Source: Tenacibaculum haliotis
GTDB taxonomy: Bacteria; Bacteroidota; Bacteroidia; Flavobacteriales; Flavobacteriaceae
Reading direction: 5' to 3'
Length of the DNA stretch: 64,000 bases
NCBI RefSeq assembly: GCF_025215075.1
Contig: NZ_JAOBTH010000028.1
Location: 1 to 64,000, forward strand
Part shown: piece after piece, positions 25,425 through 35,896 of the stretch
Numbering within the stretch: position 1 is the stretch's first letter
Layout of the letters: every line of letters starts with the position of its first letter
Translations under genes and position numbers: made by a program
Notes under the pieces: generated by a model
Seen by the model: the letters and a program-made list of their open reading frames with translations, nothing else
The model's database searches: none
Told to the model about the DNA's origin: nothing

Positions 25425-26081
25425 CTACTTGTTATGTTTAAGCATTGAATTTACTATTAAATACTGAGACACAACATATAAAACAATTATTAAAACATTA
25501 AACAAATGTGTTGGTTGATAAAAATTATTCAACGCTATTAAACTATCAGATGCTATAAATAGAATAGCACCTAATAATAACCATAAATTTGCTATTGTTT
25601 TGTCTTGTTGATAATTTAATAAAGCACAAGTACCAAATGCAGAAATTGCAATTCCGTAAACAATTACAGGCACTAACATTTCTCCTAAATTATCTTTTAT
25701 TAAAAACAGCACACCTGTAAATAAGGTAATAAAAATAATTGCGGCTCTTATTGCTTTCGTAAAAAGTTGTTTTTTTAAAAACTGAGAAGTCATTTTTATA
25801 TACATAATATGCGCTATTAAAAATGATGCTAATCCAAATACAAAATAGTTTGTTTTATCTAATAAAAATACATCACCCCAAAACGAAAAAAACAAGGCTG
25901 AAACAAACCAGAAATTAGCTTTTTTAACCGATAACAAATAAACAATTACCAATGTTGTCATTAATAACGGTTTAAAAATTATTTCTAAATTTTTATTTTG
26001 AACTACTACCGCATACACATCTATAATTGCAACTAATAAAAATACGAGTGATGCTATGATTATTTTTAGTTTTTTATTCAT
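25425..26081 (-). CDS. YhhN-family lysoplasmalogenase, paralogue 2
   Basis: 218 residues, eight helices. Shares with paralogue 1 the stretches FKPLLM, YFVFGxASFL, GDVxLL and LNYQQ, indicating an old tandem duplication. Conserved Asp positions (FFSFWGDVFLL, IASDSLIAL) are kept, so both copies may be active. The 180 bp between the copies shows no gene. Confidence 0.8.
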   Translation of the reverse strand: MNKKLKIIIASLVFLLVAIIDVYAVVVQNKNLEIIFKPLLMTTLVIVYLLSVKKANFWFVSALFFSFWGDVFLLDKTNYFVFGLASFLIAHIMYIKMTSQFLKKQLFTKAIRAAIIFITLFTGVLFLIKDNLGEMLVPVIVYGIAISAFGTCALLNYQQDKTIANLWLLLGAILFIASDSLIALNNFYQPTHLFNVLIIVLYVVSQYLIVNSMLKHNK

Positions 26082-26126
26082 ATTTCGTTATTAGTTTGTA
26101 TAAATTTATGTTTTTTTAAAAAAAAT

Positions 26127-28145
<2,019 letters not shown>

Positions 28146-28148
28146 TTA

Positions 28149-28712
28149 TTACTTTTTTACTGTTCCTGTTAAAAACTGAATTCCTTTTGATATTGGGTTC
28201 CCCGAAGAACGACGAAAAGAAACTATTTGACCAACATGCCAAGTTGCATCAGCAATTGGTCCGTTGATAGCATTCCAAAACGGGAATTCTTTTTCGCCAA
28301 ATATAATTTTATACTGAGATACATCTTTACTTACTCTTAAAATTTCGCTTGCTTTTTGTAAATTTTCTAATGTTTTCTTACGTTTTTCAGCAAATGTCAT
28401 TTCTGGCTGCTTTTCTCCATTCGGTTTATTTAAAACTGCATTTAGAGTTACCTGAGACAATCCTAAAATATGATCGATTGTTTCTAATGTTGTTCTTGAT
28501 TCTTTATTCGGTTTAAAGCCTAAATCTTTCTCTATTAATCCTTCTGTAGCCCAATAATACCTAAAACCTAATCCGTCTACCATTCTACTTGCAACAGCAC
28601 CAGCTGTAAATTCTGTTGCTGATTCTGGAATTTCACAATAAGGTAATTTTGATTGTGAATTAACTATTGTTGTCATCAATGTAATTATAAGAAAAGAAAA
28701 AAGTGTTTTCAT
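28149..28712 (-). CDS. Secreted DinB-like protein
   Basis: Signal peptide (1-19, ending VNSQ) and a four-helix DinB-like fold: ETIDHILGLSQVTLNAVLN and DATWHVGQIVSFRRSSGNP, the latter a typical DinB C-terminal motif with a possible metal His. DinB proteins are usually cytosolic thiol transferase-like enzymes, so an exported one is less common. Function unknown. Lies 25 bp from ligA. Confidence 0.65.
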   Translation of the reverse strand: MKTLFSFLIITLMTTIVNSQSKLPYCEIPESATEFTAGAVASRMVDGLGFRYYWATEGLIEKDLGFKPNKESRTTLETIDHILGLSQVTLNAVLNKPNGEKQPEMTFAEKRKKTLENLQKASEILRVSKDVSQYKIIFGEKEFPFWNAINGPIADATWHVGQIVSFRRSSGNPISKGIQFLTGTVKK

Positions 28713-28844
28713 TTTTAAAAAGTTTAAAGCTAATTTAAGAAAAACTTTCAGGTATTAAGCGGCCAATATCAAAAGTTGCAGTGTAATTTTAAAATCACGT
28801 CTCTTTTGATACCCCTAACACTTCATATACTATTTAAAACAAAA

Positions 28845-28872
28845 AAACATCGCTTTTAGAAAGTGATGTTTT
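28845..28872 (-). terminator. Hairpin with T-run between the lipocalin-like and DinB-like genes
   Basis: Stem AAACATC-CTTT / AAAG-GATGTTT with a three-base loop and A/T tails on both sides, able to act in either direction. Confidence 0.6.
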
Positions 28873-29120
28873 TTTAAAAAAAAGTTTCATTATTGATTAA
28901 TCCCCCAATTTACCAATATGATTTCCCTTGTGTATTATAGTACAAATATGCGATATAAATTCGTTATACAAAACTACTAATGTATAAATGACACTAATTT
29001 CTGTATAAATGACTTTAATTAATCTCCTAAAAATATTTTTTATCCCTAAAAGAAAGAAATCGTCCTAAAAAAAACATAAGTTAGAAGACTAAACAAGTAA
29101 CACCTATTTTTTTAAACATA

Positions 29121-29146
29121 AAAACCGAAGCCAAAGCTTCGGTTTT
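29121..29146 (-). terminator. Terminator after the lipocalin-like gene
   Basis: Strong stem AAAACCGAAGC / GCTTCGGTTTT with loop CAAA, 26 bases past the stop at 29172. Confidence 0.85.
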
Positions 29147-29171
29147 TACATACTCTTTTATTTTTTATATA

Positions 29172-29546
29172 CTATCTTCTTAATTTCATCGTATATACTA
29201 CATCTCCTTCTGTTGCAGAGAATAATAATTCTTTTTTAGTTAATAGTTCAATTTTTAAACCATTTGCTAAGTTCTCATCTTCTTCGAACTTAATTACTTT
29301 AGTTGCTTCTTCAAACTTCCAGTTACCATTTTTTTCATTATTACTCATTACAACCTCATACTTTCCATCAGCATGAAAAACCATCCAGCTGTTGTTTTCT
29401 GAAAACTCTTGAATTTCTTCACCAATTTGTACTGACTCTACTTGCCATTTACCTGATGTTAAAAATTCTACTTCATTAATTTCTTGTGAAAAAGACGATA
29501 CTGTTACACTCAGTAACAATAAAAGTACAGGGAATACTTTTCTCAT
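29172..29546 (-). CDS. Small secreted lipocalin-like protein
   Basis: Signal peptide (1-20, ending SFSQ) and a 100-residue beta-barrel-like domain with SGKWQVESVQIG, FHADGKYEVV and NGNWKFEEATKVIKF, the pattern of the lipocalin-like families of Bacteroidota. Ligand unknown. Single gene bounded by terminators at 29121 and 29588; TAAATTTG at 29575-29582 may be its -7 element. Confidence 0.6.
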   Translation of the reverse strand: MRKVFPVLLLLLSVTVSSFSQEINEVEFLTSGKWQVESVQIGEEIQEFSENNSWMVFHADGKYEVVMSNNEKNGNWKFEEATKVIKFEEDENLANGLKIELLTKKELLFSATEGDVVYTMKLRR

Positions 29547-29587
29547 AATTAGGGGGTTAGGGGTTTAATACATTCAAATTTAATTAA

Positions 29588-29619
29588 AAAAGCCAAAACA
29601 AAAAAATGTTTTGGCTTTT
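29588..29619 (-). terminator. Terminator after gap
   Basis: Perfect 13-bp stem AAAAGCCAAAACA / TGTTTTGGCTTTT with six-base loop, 23 bases past the gap stop, followed by A/T runs on both sides. Confidence 0.85.
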
Positions 29620-29642
29620 TTTTTACAAAATATTATACTATG

Positions 29643-31085
29643 TTAATAATATGTATAACGACGTACTTTTGCTATATGCTTTGCTAAACGCATTACTTGA
29701 TGTGAATATCCATACTCATTATCATACCACACATAAATTACAATCGTATCACCATCTGCAATAGTTGCTTTACTATCGAAAATTGAAGGAGCTGTTGTAC
29801 CTACGATATCTGAAGATACTAATTCATTGTTTAATGAATACTGTATTTGCTCTACCAAATCACCTTCTAAAGCATATTGCTTCATTATTGCATTTACAGC
29901 CTCTACTGTAGTATTAGAATTTAACTGTAAGTTTAAAATAGCTAAAGATCCATTTGGTACCGGTACACGAATGGCACTTGATGTTAATTTACCTTCTAAA
30001 GCTGGCAATGCTTTTGCAACTGCTTTACCTGCACCTGTTTCAGTAATTACCATGTTTAAAGCTGCTGCTCTACCTCTACGGTACTTACTATGCATGTTAT
30101 CTACTAAGTTTTGATCGTTAGTATAGGCATGAATCGTTTCTAAATGTCCTTTTTTAATTCCGAAGTTATCTTCTAATACTTTTAATACTGGTGTAATAGC
30201 ATTGGTTGTACATGAAGCTGCAGAGAAAATATCTACATTATCAGGATTGTTTTCTGAATGATTTACTCCGTGTACAATATTCGGAATTCCTTTTCCTGGC
30301 GCAGTTAATAAAACTTTACTTGCTCCGTTTGGCACTAAATGGCGACTTAATGCTTCTTTATCTTTAAAAGCACCTGTGTTATCTATAATTAATGCATCGT
30401 TGATTCCGTATTTAGTATAATCGATATCTTCTGGTTTACCAGCAGAAATCATATATACAGTAGTTCCATTGATAATTAATGCATTGTTATCTACATCAAC
30501 CTGAACAGTTCCTAAGAAATCTCCATGTACTGAATCGATACTTAATAATGACGCTCTTTTTTCTAATACAGCTTCGTTAATTTCGCCACGAGTAACAACT
30601 GCTCTTAATCTTAATTGAGAACCTTTACCCATTTTACTCATTAACTCACGTGCTAATAAACGACCGATACGACCAAAACCATATAAAACAACATCTTTAG
30701 GCTGAATAGCTTCTGCCTCAGTTGCGTCTTTTAATTGATTTTGAACAAAAGCTAATTTATCTGCATTGTTATCATCTTGCAAATGATATTCATAGGCTAA
30801 TTTACCGATATCTAATTTTGATGCTGGTAAATCGATCGATTGTATTGCTTTTGCTATTTCTAAAGCGTCGTTAATTGAAATTGGTTTTGCTACGAATTCT
30901 TTAGCATAGTCTATTAAATTTAAAACCTCACTAGCTCTTTTATCTACTAATGGATTTCTAAATAAAACTAATTCTATCGATTTATCGTACCATAAATCAT
31001 TAACGATATTAATAAACTCAACCGTAGCTCGTCTTACTTGCGCTTGACTTACTACTTCATTTTCGTAATTTGTTATTGTTGACAT
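29643..31085 (-). CDS. gap: Glyceraldehyde-3-phosphate dehydrogenase, long form
   Basis: Oxidises glyceraldehyde-3-phosphate in central carbon metabolism. NAD-binding fold starts near residue 130 (VVLYGFGRIGRLLARELM), catalytic Cys in SAASCTTNAITPVL, His in HAYTNDQNLVD. At 480 residues it exceeds the classical 330-340; the extra ~125 N-terminal residues are helical and Asp/Glu/Ala-rich (NIVNDLWYDKSIELVLFRN). This long type recurs in Bacteroidota and some proteobacteria, where its direction (glycolytic or gluconeogenic) is not obvious. Confidence 0.93.
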   Translation of the reverse strand: MSTITNYENEVVSQAQVRRATVEFINIVNDLWYDKSIELVLFRNPLVDKRASEVLNLIDYAKEFVAKPISINDALEIAKAIQSIDLPASKLDIGKLAYEYHLQDDNNADKLAFVQNQLKDATEAEAIQPKDVVLYGFGRIGRLLARELMSKMGKGSQLRLRAVVTRGEINEAVLEKRASLLSIDSVHGDFLGTVQVDVDNNALIINGTTVYMISAGKPEDIDYTKYGINDALIIDNTGAFKDKEALSRHLVPNGASKVLLTAPGKGIPNIVHGVNHSENNPDNVDIFSAASCTTNAITPVLKVLEDNFGIKKGHLETIHAYTNDQNLVDNMHSKYRRGRAAALNMVITETGAGKAVAKALPALEGKLTSSAIRVPVPNGSLAILNLQLNSNTTVEAVNAIMKQYALEGDLVEQIQYSLNNELVSSDIVGTTAPSIFDSKATIADGDTIVIYVWYDNEYGYSHQVMRLAKHIAKVRRYTYY

Positions 31086-31120
31086 AGTTGTGTGTTAACT
31101 AAATTTTAAAAAATTTGCTA

Positions 31121-31128
31121 CAAAAATA
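31121..31128 (-). promoter_or_regulatory. TATTTTTG -7 element for gap
   Basis: Minus-strand TAnnTTTG match 35 bases before the gap ATG at 31085. Confidence 0.45.
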
Positions 31129-31166
31129 GGAATTTCAAACGATTTCGTATCGGTTTTATCATATAA

Positions 31167-31201
31167 AAATGTCGCTGAAAAAATAATTTTCAACGACATT
31201 T
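31167..31201 (-). terminator. Terminator after the HtrA protease gene
   Basis: Stem AAATGTCG-TGAAAA / TTTTCA-CGACATTT with one opposed bulge and a short loop, 20 bases past the htrA stop. Confidence 0.8.
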
Positions 31202-31220
31202 ATACCCTTTATCATCAATT

Positions 31221-32600
31221 TTAAAATCTAAAATATTCTTTTTTACCACTAGGACTTATCAACTCTAATATCATTTGTTGATTTCCAGTATAGGTATCTA
31301 AAGCCGCAACAGCTTCTGATGCATTAAGAACCTTTTTACCATTTATTTTAGTTAAAACATACCCTGCACCTACTTTATAATACTGAAATCCTTTGTTATT
31401 TGCTGCTGTAATTTTTGCCCCTCCTGTTAAGTTGTATTTTTCTCTATCTGCTGCTGTTAAATCTTTTAATTGTACTCCGAAAGAAAACGAAGTAAACGTA
31501 CTTTTTTTACTTAATTTAATCGTTTTTATTAAATCTTTACCATCTCTATTCACTGTCACAGCAACATATTCTCCTGGTCTTTTTGCTGTTAACTGTCCTT
31601 TTAAATCAGAAAATTTAGTGATTTTAACATCATTTACTTTTTTAATAATATCTCCTTCATGCAAGCCTGCTTTTAAAGCCTCACTATCCGATTCTATTTC
31701 ATCAACCTTTACACCTTCAATCACTCCTTCTTTATCATCATAAGGAACAAAACCTATTAAAGCTTGTTGTACCGAACCAAATTCTAATAAATCATCAACT
31801 ACTTTTTTAGCAATGTTAGATGGCACTGCAAATGAATACCCAATAAAAGAACCAGTTTTAGATGAAATAGCTGTATTAATACCAATTAACTCTCCACGAG
31901 TGTTTACCAGAGCTCCACCACTATTACCTGGGTTCACTGCTGCATCTGTTTGAATAAAAGCTTCAATATTTCTATTTCCATCTAAATCTCTTCCTTTTGC
32001 GCTTACAATACCTGCTGTTACTGTTGATGTTAAGTTATAAGGATTTCCTACTGCCAAAACCCATTCTCCTATTTTTGCATTATCAGAGTTTCCGAAAGGT
32101 AAATACGGTAAATCCTCATCAGTAGTTACTTTTAACAAAGCGATATCATTATTTTTATCGGTTCCTATTAAAACCGCTTTTAACTTTTTACGATTATTTA
32201 ATGTAATTTCAATTTCACTTGCTCCTGCTATTACATGATTATTTGTAACGATATAACCATCCGCAGAAATTATTACACCACTCCCCGTACCTATTTGTTC
32301 ATATTTTCGCCCCCCTTTTCTTCCAAAAAGTTGTGCATACGGATTTTGTTGTGTTCTTACGGCTGTGTTCTTAACGTGTACTACCGCATGGACTGTTTTA
32401 TCTGCTGCTGCTGTAAAATCGGTTGGGGCAGCTAACGAATTTATAACTGTTGGTGTATAATTTGCTTTTATAGTTTGTAAAGTAGGTTCTACATTTCTCT
32501 CTACAATTACTTCTGGTTTTTCTATTACTATTTTATATCCTGCAAGTGCTATTACACCTCCAATTATTGCTATTCCTAAGGTTTTAAGTATTTTTTTCAT
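31221..32600 (-). CDS. DegP/HtrA-type periplasmic serine protease
   Basis: N-terminal membrane anchor (about 5-25), then a trypsin-like domain with the His in VTNNHVIAGA, Asp in NNDIALLKV and nucleophile Ser in NPGNSGGALVN. Two PDZ domains follow (about 270-360 and 375-459; VDEIESDSEALKAGLHEGDII is the first). It degrades or refolds misfolded envelope proteins. 459 residues fits the DegQ/DegP group. Own promoter TATATTTG upstream; divergent from dapF. Confidence 0.93.
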   Translation of the reverse strand: MKKILKTLGIAIIGGVIALAGYKIVIEKPEVIVERNVEPTLQTIKANYTPTVINSLAAPTDFTAAADKTVHAVVHVKNTAVRTQQNPYAQLFGRKGGRKYEQIGTGSGVIISADGYIVTNNHVIAGASEIEITLNNRKKLKAVLIGTDKNNDIALLKVTTDEDLPYLPFGNSDNAKIGEWVLAVGNPYNLTSTVTAGIVSAKGRDLDGNRNIEAFIQTDAAVNPGNSGGALVNTRGELIGINTAISSKTGSFIGYSFAVPSNIAKKVVDDLLEFGSVQQALIGFVPYDDKEGVIEGVKVDEIESDSEALKAGLHEGDIIKKVNDVKITKFSDLKGQLTAKRPGEYVAVTVNRDGKDLIKTIKLSKKSTFTSFSFGVQLKDLTAADREKYNLTGGAKITAANNKGFQYYKVGAGYVLTKINGKKVLNASEAVAALDTYTGNQQMILELISPSGKKEYFRF

Positions 32601-32622
32601 CTGCTTACCATATTTAATATAT

Positions 32623-32630
32623 CAAATATA
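32623..32630 (-). promoter_or_regulatory. TATATTTG -7 element for the HtrA gene
   Basis: Minus-strand TAnnTTTG match 22 bases before the ATG at 32600. Confidence 0.5.
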
Positions 32631-32719
32631 GTATTTTAACATTCTCAATAAATCTGTTTAACTTTGTTTTAACTGACTTTAACCCCTATTTAACACTTCT
32701 GCTTCGCTGATAAAATATG

Positions 32720-32727
32720 TATCTTTG
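32720..32727 (+). promoter_or_regulatory. TATCTTTG -7 element for dapF
   Basis: TAnnTTTG match ending only six bases before the dapF ATG at 32734. Transcription should begin at about the start codon, so a leaderless mRNA is expected. Confidence 0.6.
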
Positions 32728-32733
32728 CTTTCT

Positions 32734-33507
32734 ATGATTTTGAATTTTTATAAATACCAAGGAACTGGAAACGATTTTATCATTATTGATAATCGTACAG
32801 CAATTTTTCCTAAAAACGACAGCAATTTAGTTACTAAATTATGTGATCGCCATTTTGGTATTGGTGCTGATGGATTAATTTTGATAGAAAATGATGTTAC
32901 TACCGATTTTAAAATGATTTATTTTAATACTGATGGTAGTCAAGCCATGTGTGGTAACGGAGCAAGATGTGCAGTTGCTTTTGCAAAACACTTAAATATT
33001 ATCAATATTAAAACAACTTTTACTGCTTTTGATGGTGCCCATTATGCTGAAATAAAGAACAATATAATTTCATTACAAATGATAGATGTTGATGAAGTAA
33101 TTATAAATAACGGATATACTTTTGCTAATACAGGTACACTACATCATGTTGAAATAGTAAAAAATTTAGTCGATTATCCTGTTTTTGAAAAAGGAAGAGA
33201 GATTCGTAACAATATCTATGGCAAAGAAGGAAGTAATGTAAATTTTGTAGAGCAATTAAATGCAAATACTTTTAAGGTTAGAACCTACGAAAGAGGCGTA
33301 GAAGACGAGACTTTAGCATGCGGAACAGGAGTAACCGCTGTTGCACTTTCAATGTATGCAACTAGAAAAACTACTGAAACCTCAATTAAATTACCTGTTG
33401 AAGGAGGTTTACTTGAAGTGAGTTTTGAAGAAAAAAAAGGGAATTACACCAATATATTTTTAAAAGGTCCTGCCGTTTGTGTATTTAAAGGCGAAATTGA
33501 ATTATAA
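32734..33507 (+). CDS. dapF: Diaminopimelate epimerase
   Basis: Converts LL- to meso-diaminopimelate for lysine and peptidoglycan. The two catalytic Cys are in GSQAMCGNGARCAVAF and ETLACGTGVTAVALS; N-terminal YQGTGNDFIIIDNR is diagnostic. Start at MILNFYKY (32734) rather than the TTG nine bases upstream, which overlaps the promoter. First gene of dapF-GNAT-mltG; the stop overlaps the next ATG by one base (TAATG). Confidence 0.95.
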   Translation: MILNFYKYQGTGNDFIIIDNRTAIFPKNDSNLVTKLCDRHFGIGADGLILIENDVTTDFKMIYFNTDGSQAMCGNGARCAVAFAKHLNIINIKTTFTAFDGAHYAEIKNNIISLQMIDVDEVIINNGYTFANTGTLHHVEIVKNLVDYPVFEKGREIRNNIYGKEGSNVNFVEQLNANTFKVRTYERGVEDETLACGTGVTAVALSMYATRKTTETSIKLPVEGGLLEVSFEEKKGNYTNIFLKGPAVCVFKGEIEL

Positions 33508-34031
33508 TGAATACATTAAAAGGTACACATATAAATTTAAGAGCACTAGAACCTGAAGATTTAGCCTTTCTATTTAAAATAGAAAACAACGAATCTTTTT
33601 GGGAAGTTAGCCATACGCAGGCTCCGTTTTCTAAATTCCTTTTAAAACAATATTTAGAAAACGCACATTTAGATATTTATGAAGCAAAACAATTGCGATT
33701 GGTTATTGAAGATAAAAATTCTTTAAACACAATTGGAATGATTGATCTTTTTGATTTTAATCCGCAGCATAAAAGAGCAGGTATTGGAATATTAATTCAT
33801 CCTGATTATCAGCAAAACGGATTTGCTTCTGAAGCGTTACAACTCTTAATTAACTATTGCTTTACACACTTGCAAATACATCAGCTATACGCTAATATTA
33901 CTAGCGATAATAAAAACAGTATTCACCTTTTTACAAAACACGATTTTAAAGAAATCGGTATTAAAAAAGATTGGATTCTAAACAACAATATATATAAAGA
34001 CGAAATTTTATTTCAATTGATAAATGAATAA
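33507..34031 (+). CDS. GNAT-family N-acetyltransferase
   Basis: 174 residues of the RimJ/RimL-like GNAT group: LRALEPEDLAFLFKIENN at the N terminus, acetyl-CoA-binding loop HKRAGIGILIHPDYQQNGFASEAL split over residues 85-110, and YANITSDNKNSIHLFTKHDFKE. Acceptor unknown (protein N terminus, or a small amine). Translationally coupled to dapF and overlapping mltG by eight bases. Confidence 0.85.
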   Translation: MNTLKGTHINLRALEPEDLAFLFKIENNESFWEVSHTQAPFSKFLLKQYLENAHLDIYEAKQLRLVIEDKNSLNTIGMIDLFDFNPQHKRAGIGILIHPDYQQNGFASEALQLLINYCFTHLQIHQLYANITSDNKNSIHLFTKHDFKEIGIKKDWILNNNIYKDEILFQLINE

Positions 34032-35052
34032 GAAAATAATATACACAGCTATTGCCATTATATTTTTAATTGGCGGAATTATTGGGTTTAATTTTTATCA
34101 AAAAATATTTAGCCAAGCGGTTACTAAAAACGGCGCTATTTATATAAAATCTGATGATACTTTTGATAGATTAAAAAAACAGTTATCTAATTACATCGAT
34201 AAACCTGAAAACTTTATTTGGGTTGCCGAAAAGAAAAAATTTACAAAACCGAAAGGAGGTAAATACATTCTTAAAAAAGGAATGAGTTTAAACGATGTGG
34301 TAAACTTACTTCGAAGTGGAAACCAAACACCTATAAAACTTTCTTTCAACAACCAAGATTCATTAGAAAAGCTCGCAGGAAGGATTGCTCAGCAAATTGA
34401 AACTGATTCTATTTCTTTAATAAAAGTAATGAGAGAGAATGACTTTTTAGTTAAAAACAGTTTCAATCAAAAAAATGCTTTAGGTATGTATATTCCTAAT
34501 AGTTATGAATTTTATTGGAATACATCCGCAGAGAAATTCCGTAATAAAATGCTTACAGAATATAATCGTTTTTGGAGTTCATTACGTTTAGAAAAAGCTA
34601 AAAAATTAAATTTAACGAAAAAAGAAGTTACTACACTAGCTTCTATCGTTCAAAAAGAAACTGCGCAAAAAAGCGAACGACCAATTGTAGCTGGCTTGTA
34701 TTTAAATAGATTAAGAGACGGTTGGCCTTTACAAGCAGATCCAACAGTTATATATGCAATTAAACAACTTAAAGGACAAGATTTTGTTGTAAAACGTGTT
34801 TTAAATAAAGATCTTAAAATAAAATCTCCGTATAATACGTACCAAAATACAGGTTTACCTCCATCACTTATTGCAATGCCAGATGTATCATCTATAGATG
34901 CAGTTTTAAACTTCAAAAAACACAACTACTTTTATATGTGTGCTAGTGTTGATAAAATAGGTTTTCATGATTTTGCTAACTCTTTAGCACAACACAACAG
35001 AAACGCTGCTAAATATCAAAGATGGATTACACAACGTGGAATAAACAGATAA
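34024..35052 (+). CDS. mltG: Endolytic transglycosylase MltG
   Basis: Cleaves nascent glycan strands, setting their length. N-terminal membrane anchor (5-24), LysM-like subdomain, and the YceG catalytic domain with the essential Glu in LASIVQKETAQKSERP and the conserved AGLYLNRLRDGWPLQADPT and YNTYQNTGLPPSLI. 342 residues is typical. Third gene of the dapF operon. Confidence 0.94.
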   Translation: MNKKIIYTAIAIIFLIGGIIGFNFYQKIFSQAVTKNGAIYIKSDDTFDRLKKQLSNYIDKPENFIWVAEKKKFTKPKGGKYILKKGMSLNDVVNLLRSGNQTPIKLSFNNQDSLEKLAGRIAQQIETDSISLIKVMRENDFLVKNSFNQKNALGMYIPNSYEFYWNTSAEKFRNKMLTEYNRFWSSLRLEKAKKLNLTKKEVTTLASIVQKETAQKSERPIVAGLYLNRLRDGWPLQADPTVIYAIKQLKGQDFVVKRVLNKDLKIKSPYNTYQNTGLPPSLIAMPDVSSIDAVLNFKKHNYFYMCASVDKIGFHDFANSLAQHNRNAAKYQRWITQRGINR

Positions 35053-35218
35053 TTTTAACAAAATTTTATTTTCAATCAAACCTCTATAATATTACAAAAC
35101 AGATAATTTAATTCAGCTTTTATTATCTTTTAAACAACAAAACTAATGATTATTAGCAATATTCACATTCAGAACAAAACTTAACGAATTGACTACCAAT
35201 ACTTTAAGTTAATTAATG

Positions 35219-35226
35219 TACCTTTG
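35219..35226 (+). promoter_or_regulatory. TACCTTTG -7 element for the lysozyme-like gene
   Basis: TAnnTTTG match 26 bases upstream of the proposed start at 35253. It shows that the open frame that follows is a real transcription unit separate from mltG. Confidence 0.5.
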
Positions 35227-35252
35227 CACCGCTAAACAGAAAGTAACTAATT

Positions 35253-35840
35253 ATCAAGTATATAGTATTTTTATTAATAGGTTTTGTAGCGCTAGTAAGT
35301 TTTACAACTCCAGAGGTTAAGAAAGATAAAATAACATCTACACCAATTATAACAGCATACTATGCTGAAAATGTTAACATTCCATTTTTATTAAAAGACT
35401 TTGTTGGCTTTAAAGAAGCCTTAGCTTTTAAAGAATCTCAAGGTAAATACCGAGTTGTAAACAAACTAGGCTATTTAGGTAAATATCAGTTTGGAAGAGA
35501 AACCTTAAAAAGATTTAGAATTTACAACACTCAAAATTTCCTTAAAACTCCTGAATTACAAGAAAAAGCATTCGTAGCTTATTGTAAAGTAAATAAATGG
35601 ATTTTAAGAAAAGATATTAGAAGAAGTGTAGGTAAAACTATTAATGGTACTAAAATTACCGAATCTGGTATTTTGGCTGCAGCACATTTAAGTGGCGCTG
35701 GTAACGTTAAAAAATACTTGCGATCAAACGGATCGATTAGATTTAATGATGCTTTTGGAACATCTATAAAATCATACATGAAAAAATTCGCTGGTTATGA
35801 TGTTTCTAATATCAAACCAAATAAAAAAGCCAGCGTTTAA
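35253..35840 (+). CDS. Secreted lysozyme-like / transglycosylase-like protein, probable ATC or ATT start
   Basis: The frame is open from 35247 to TAA 35838-35840 but has no ATG, GTG or TTG until near its end, so it is easily missed. Starting at ATC 35253 (or ATT 35250) gives 195 codons: an N-terminal signal segment (KYIVFLLIGFVALVSFTTP), then FKEALAFKESQGKYRVVNKLG with the probable catalytic Glu in FKESQG, GYLGKYQFG and SGILAAAHLSGAGNVKKYL. This is the lysozyme-superfamily fold seen in flavobacterial peptidoglycan-acting proteins. A dedicated promoter precedes it and a strong terminator follows at 35864. Confidence 0.8.
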   Translation: MKYIVFLLIGFVALVSFTTPEVKKDKITSTPIITAYYAENVNIPFLLKDFVGFKEALAFKESQGKYRVVNKLGYLGKYQFGRETLKRFRIYNTQNFLKTPELQEKAFVAYCKVNKWILRKDIRRSVGKTINGTKITESGILAAAHLSGAGNVKKYLRSNGSIRFNDAFGTSIKSYMKKFAGYDVSNIKPNKKASV

Positions 35841-35863
35841 AACGCTAAAATTATAAAACATAA

Positions 35864-35896
35864 AAAAAATCGCATCTTACTAAGATGCGATTTTTT
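35864..35896. terminator. Bidirectional terminator between convergent genes
   Basis: Sixteen-bp stem AAAAAATCGCATCTTA / TAAGATGCGATTTTTT with a one-base loop, placed between the stops of the lysozyme-like gene (35840) and the minus-strand RsmI-like gene (35897). Confidence 0.9.

Larger units (their letters stand above)
28713..29171. other. 459-bp intergenic region with two terminators and a 21-bp direct repeat
   Basis: No coding region is supported. The region contains hairpins at 28845-28872 and 29121-29146 and a near-perfect tandem repeat at 28981-29022 (TGTATAAATGAC beginning at 28981 and 29002). The repeat could be an operator for the DinB-like gene; otherwise the region is featureless AT-rich DNA. 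Confidence 0.6.
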
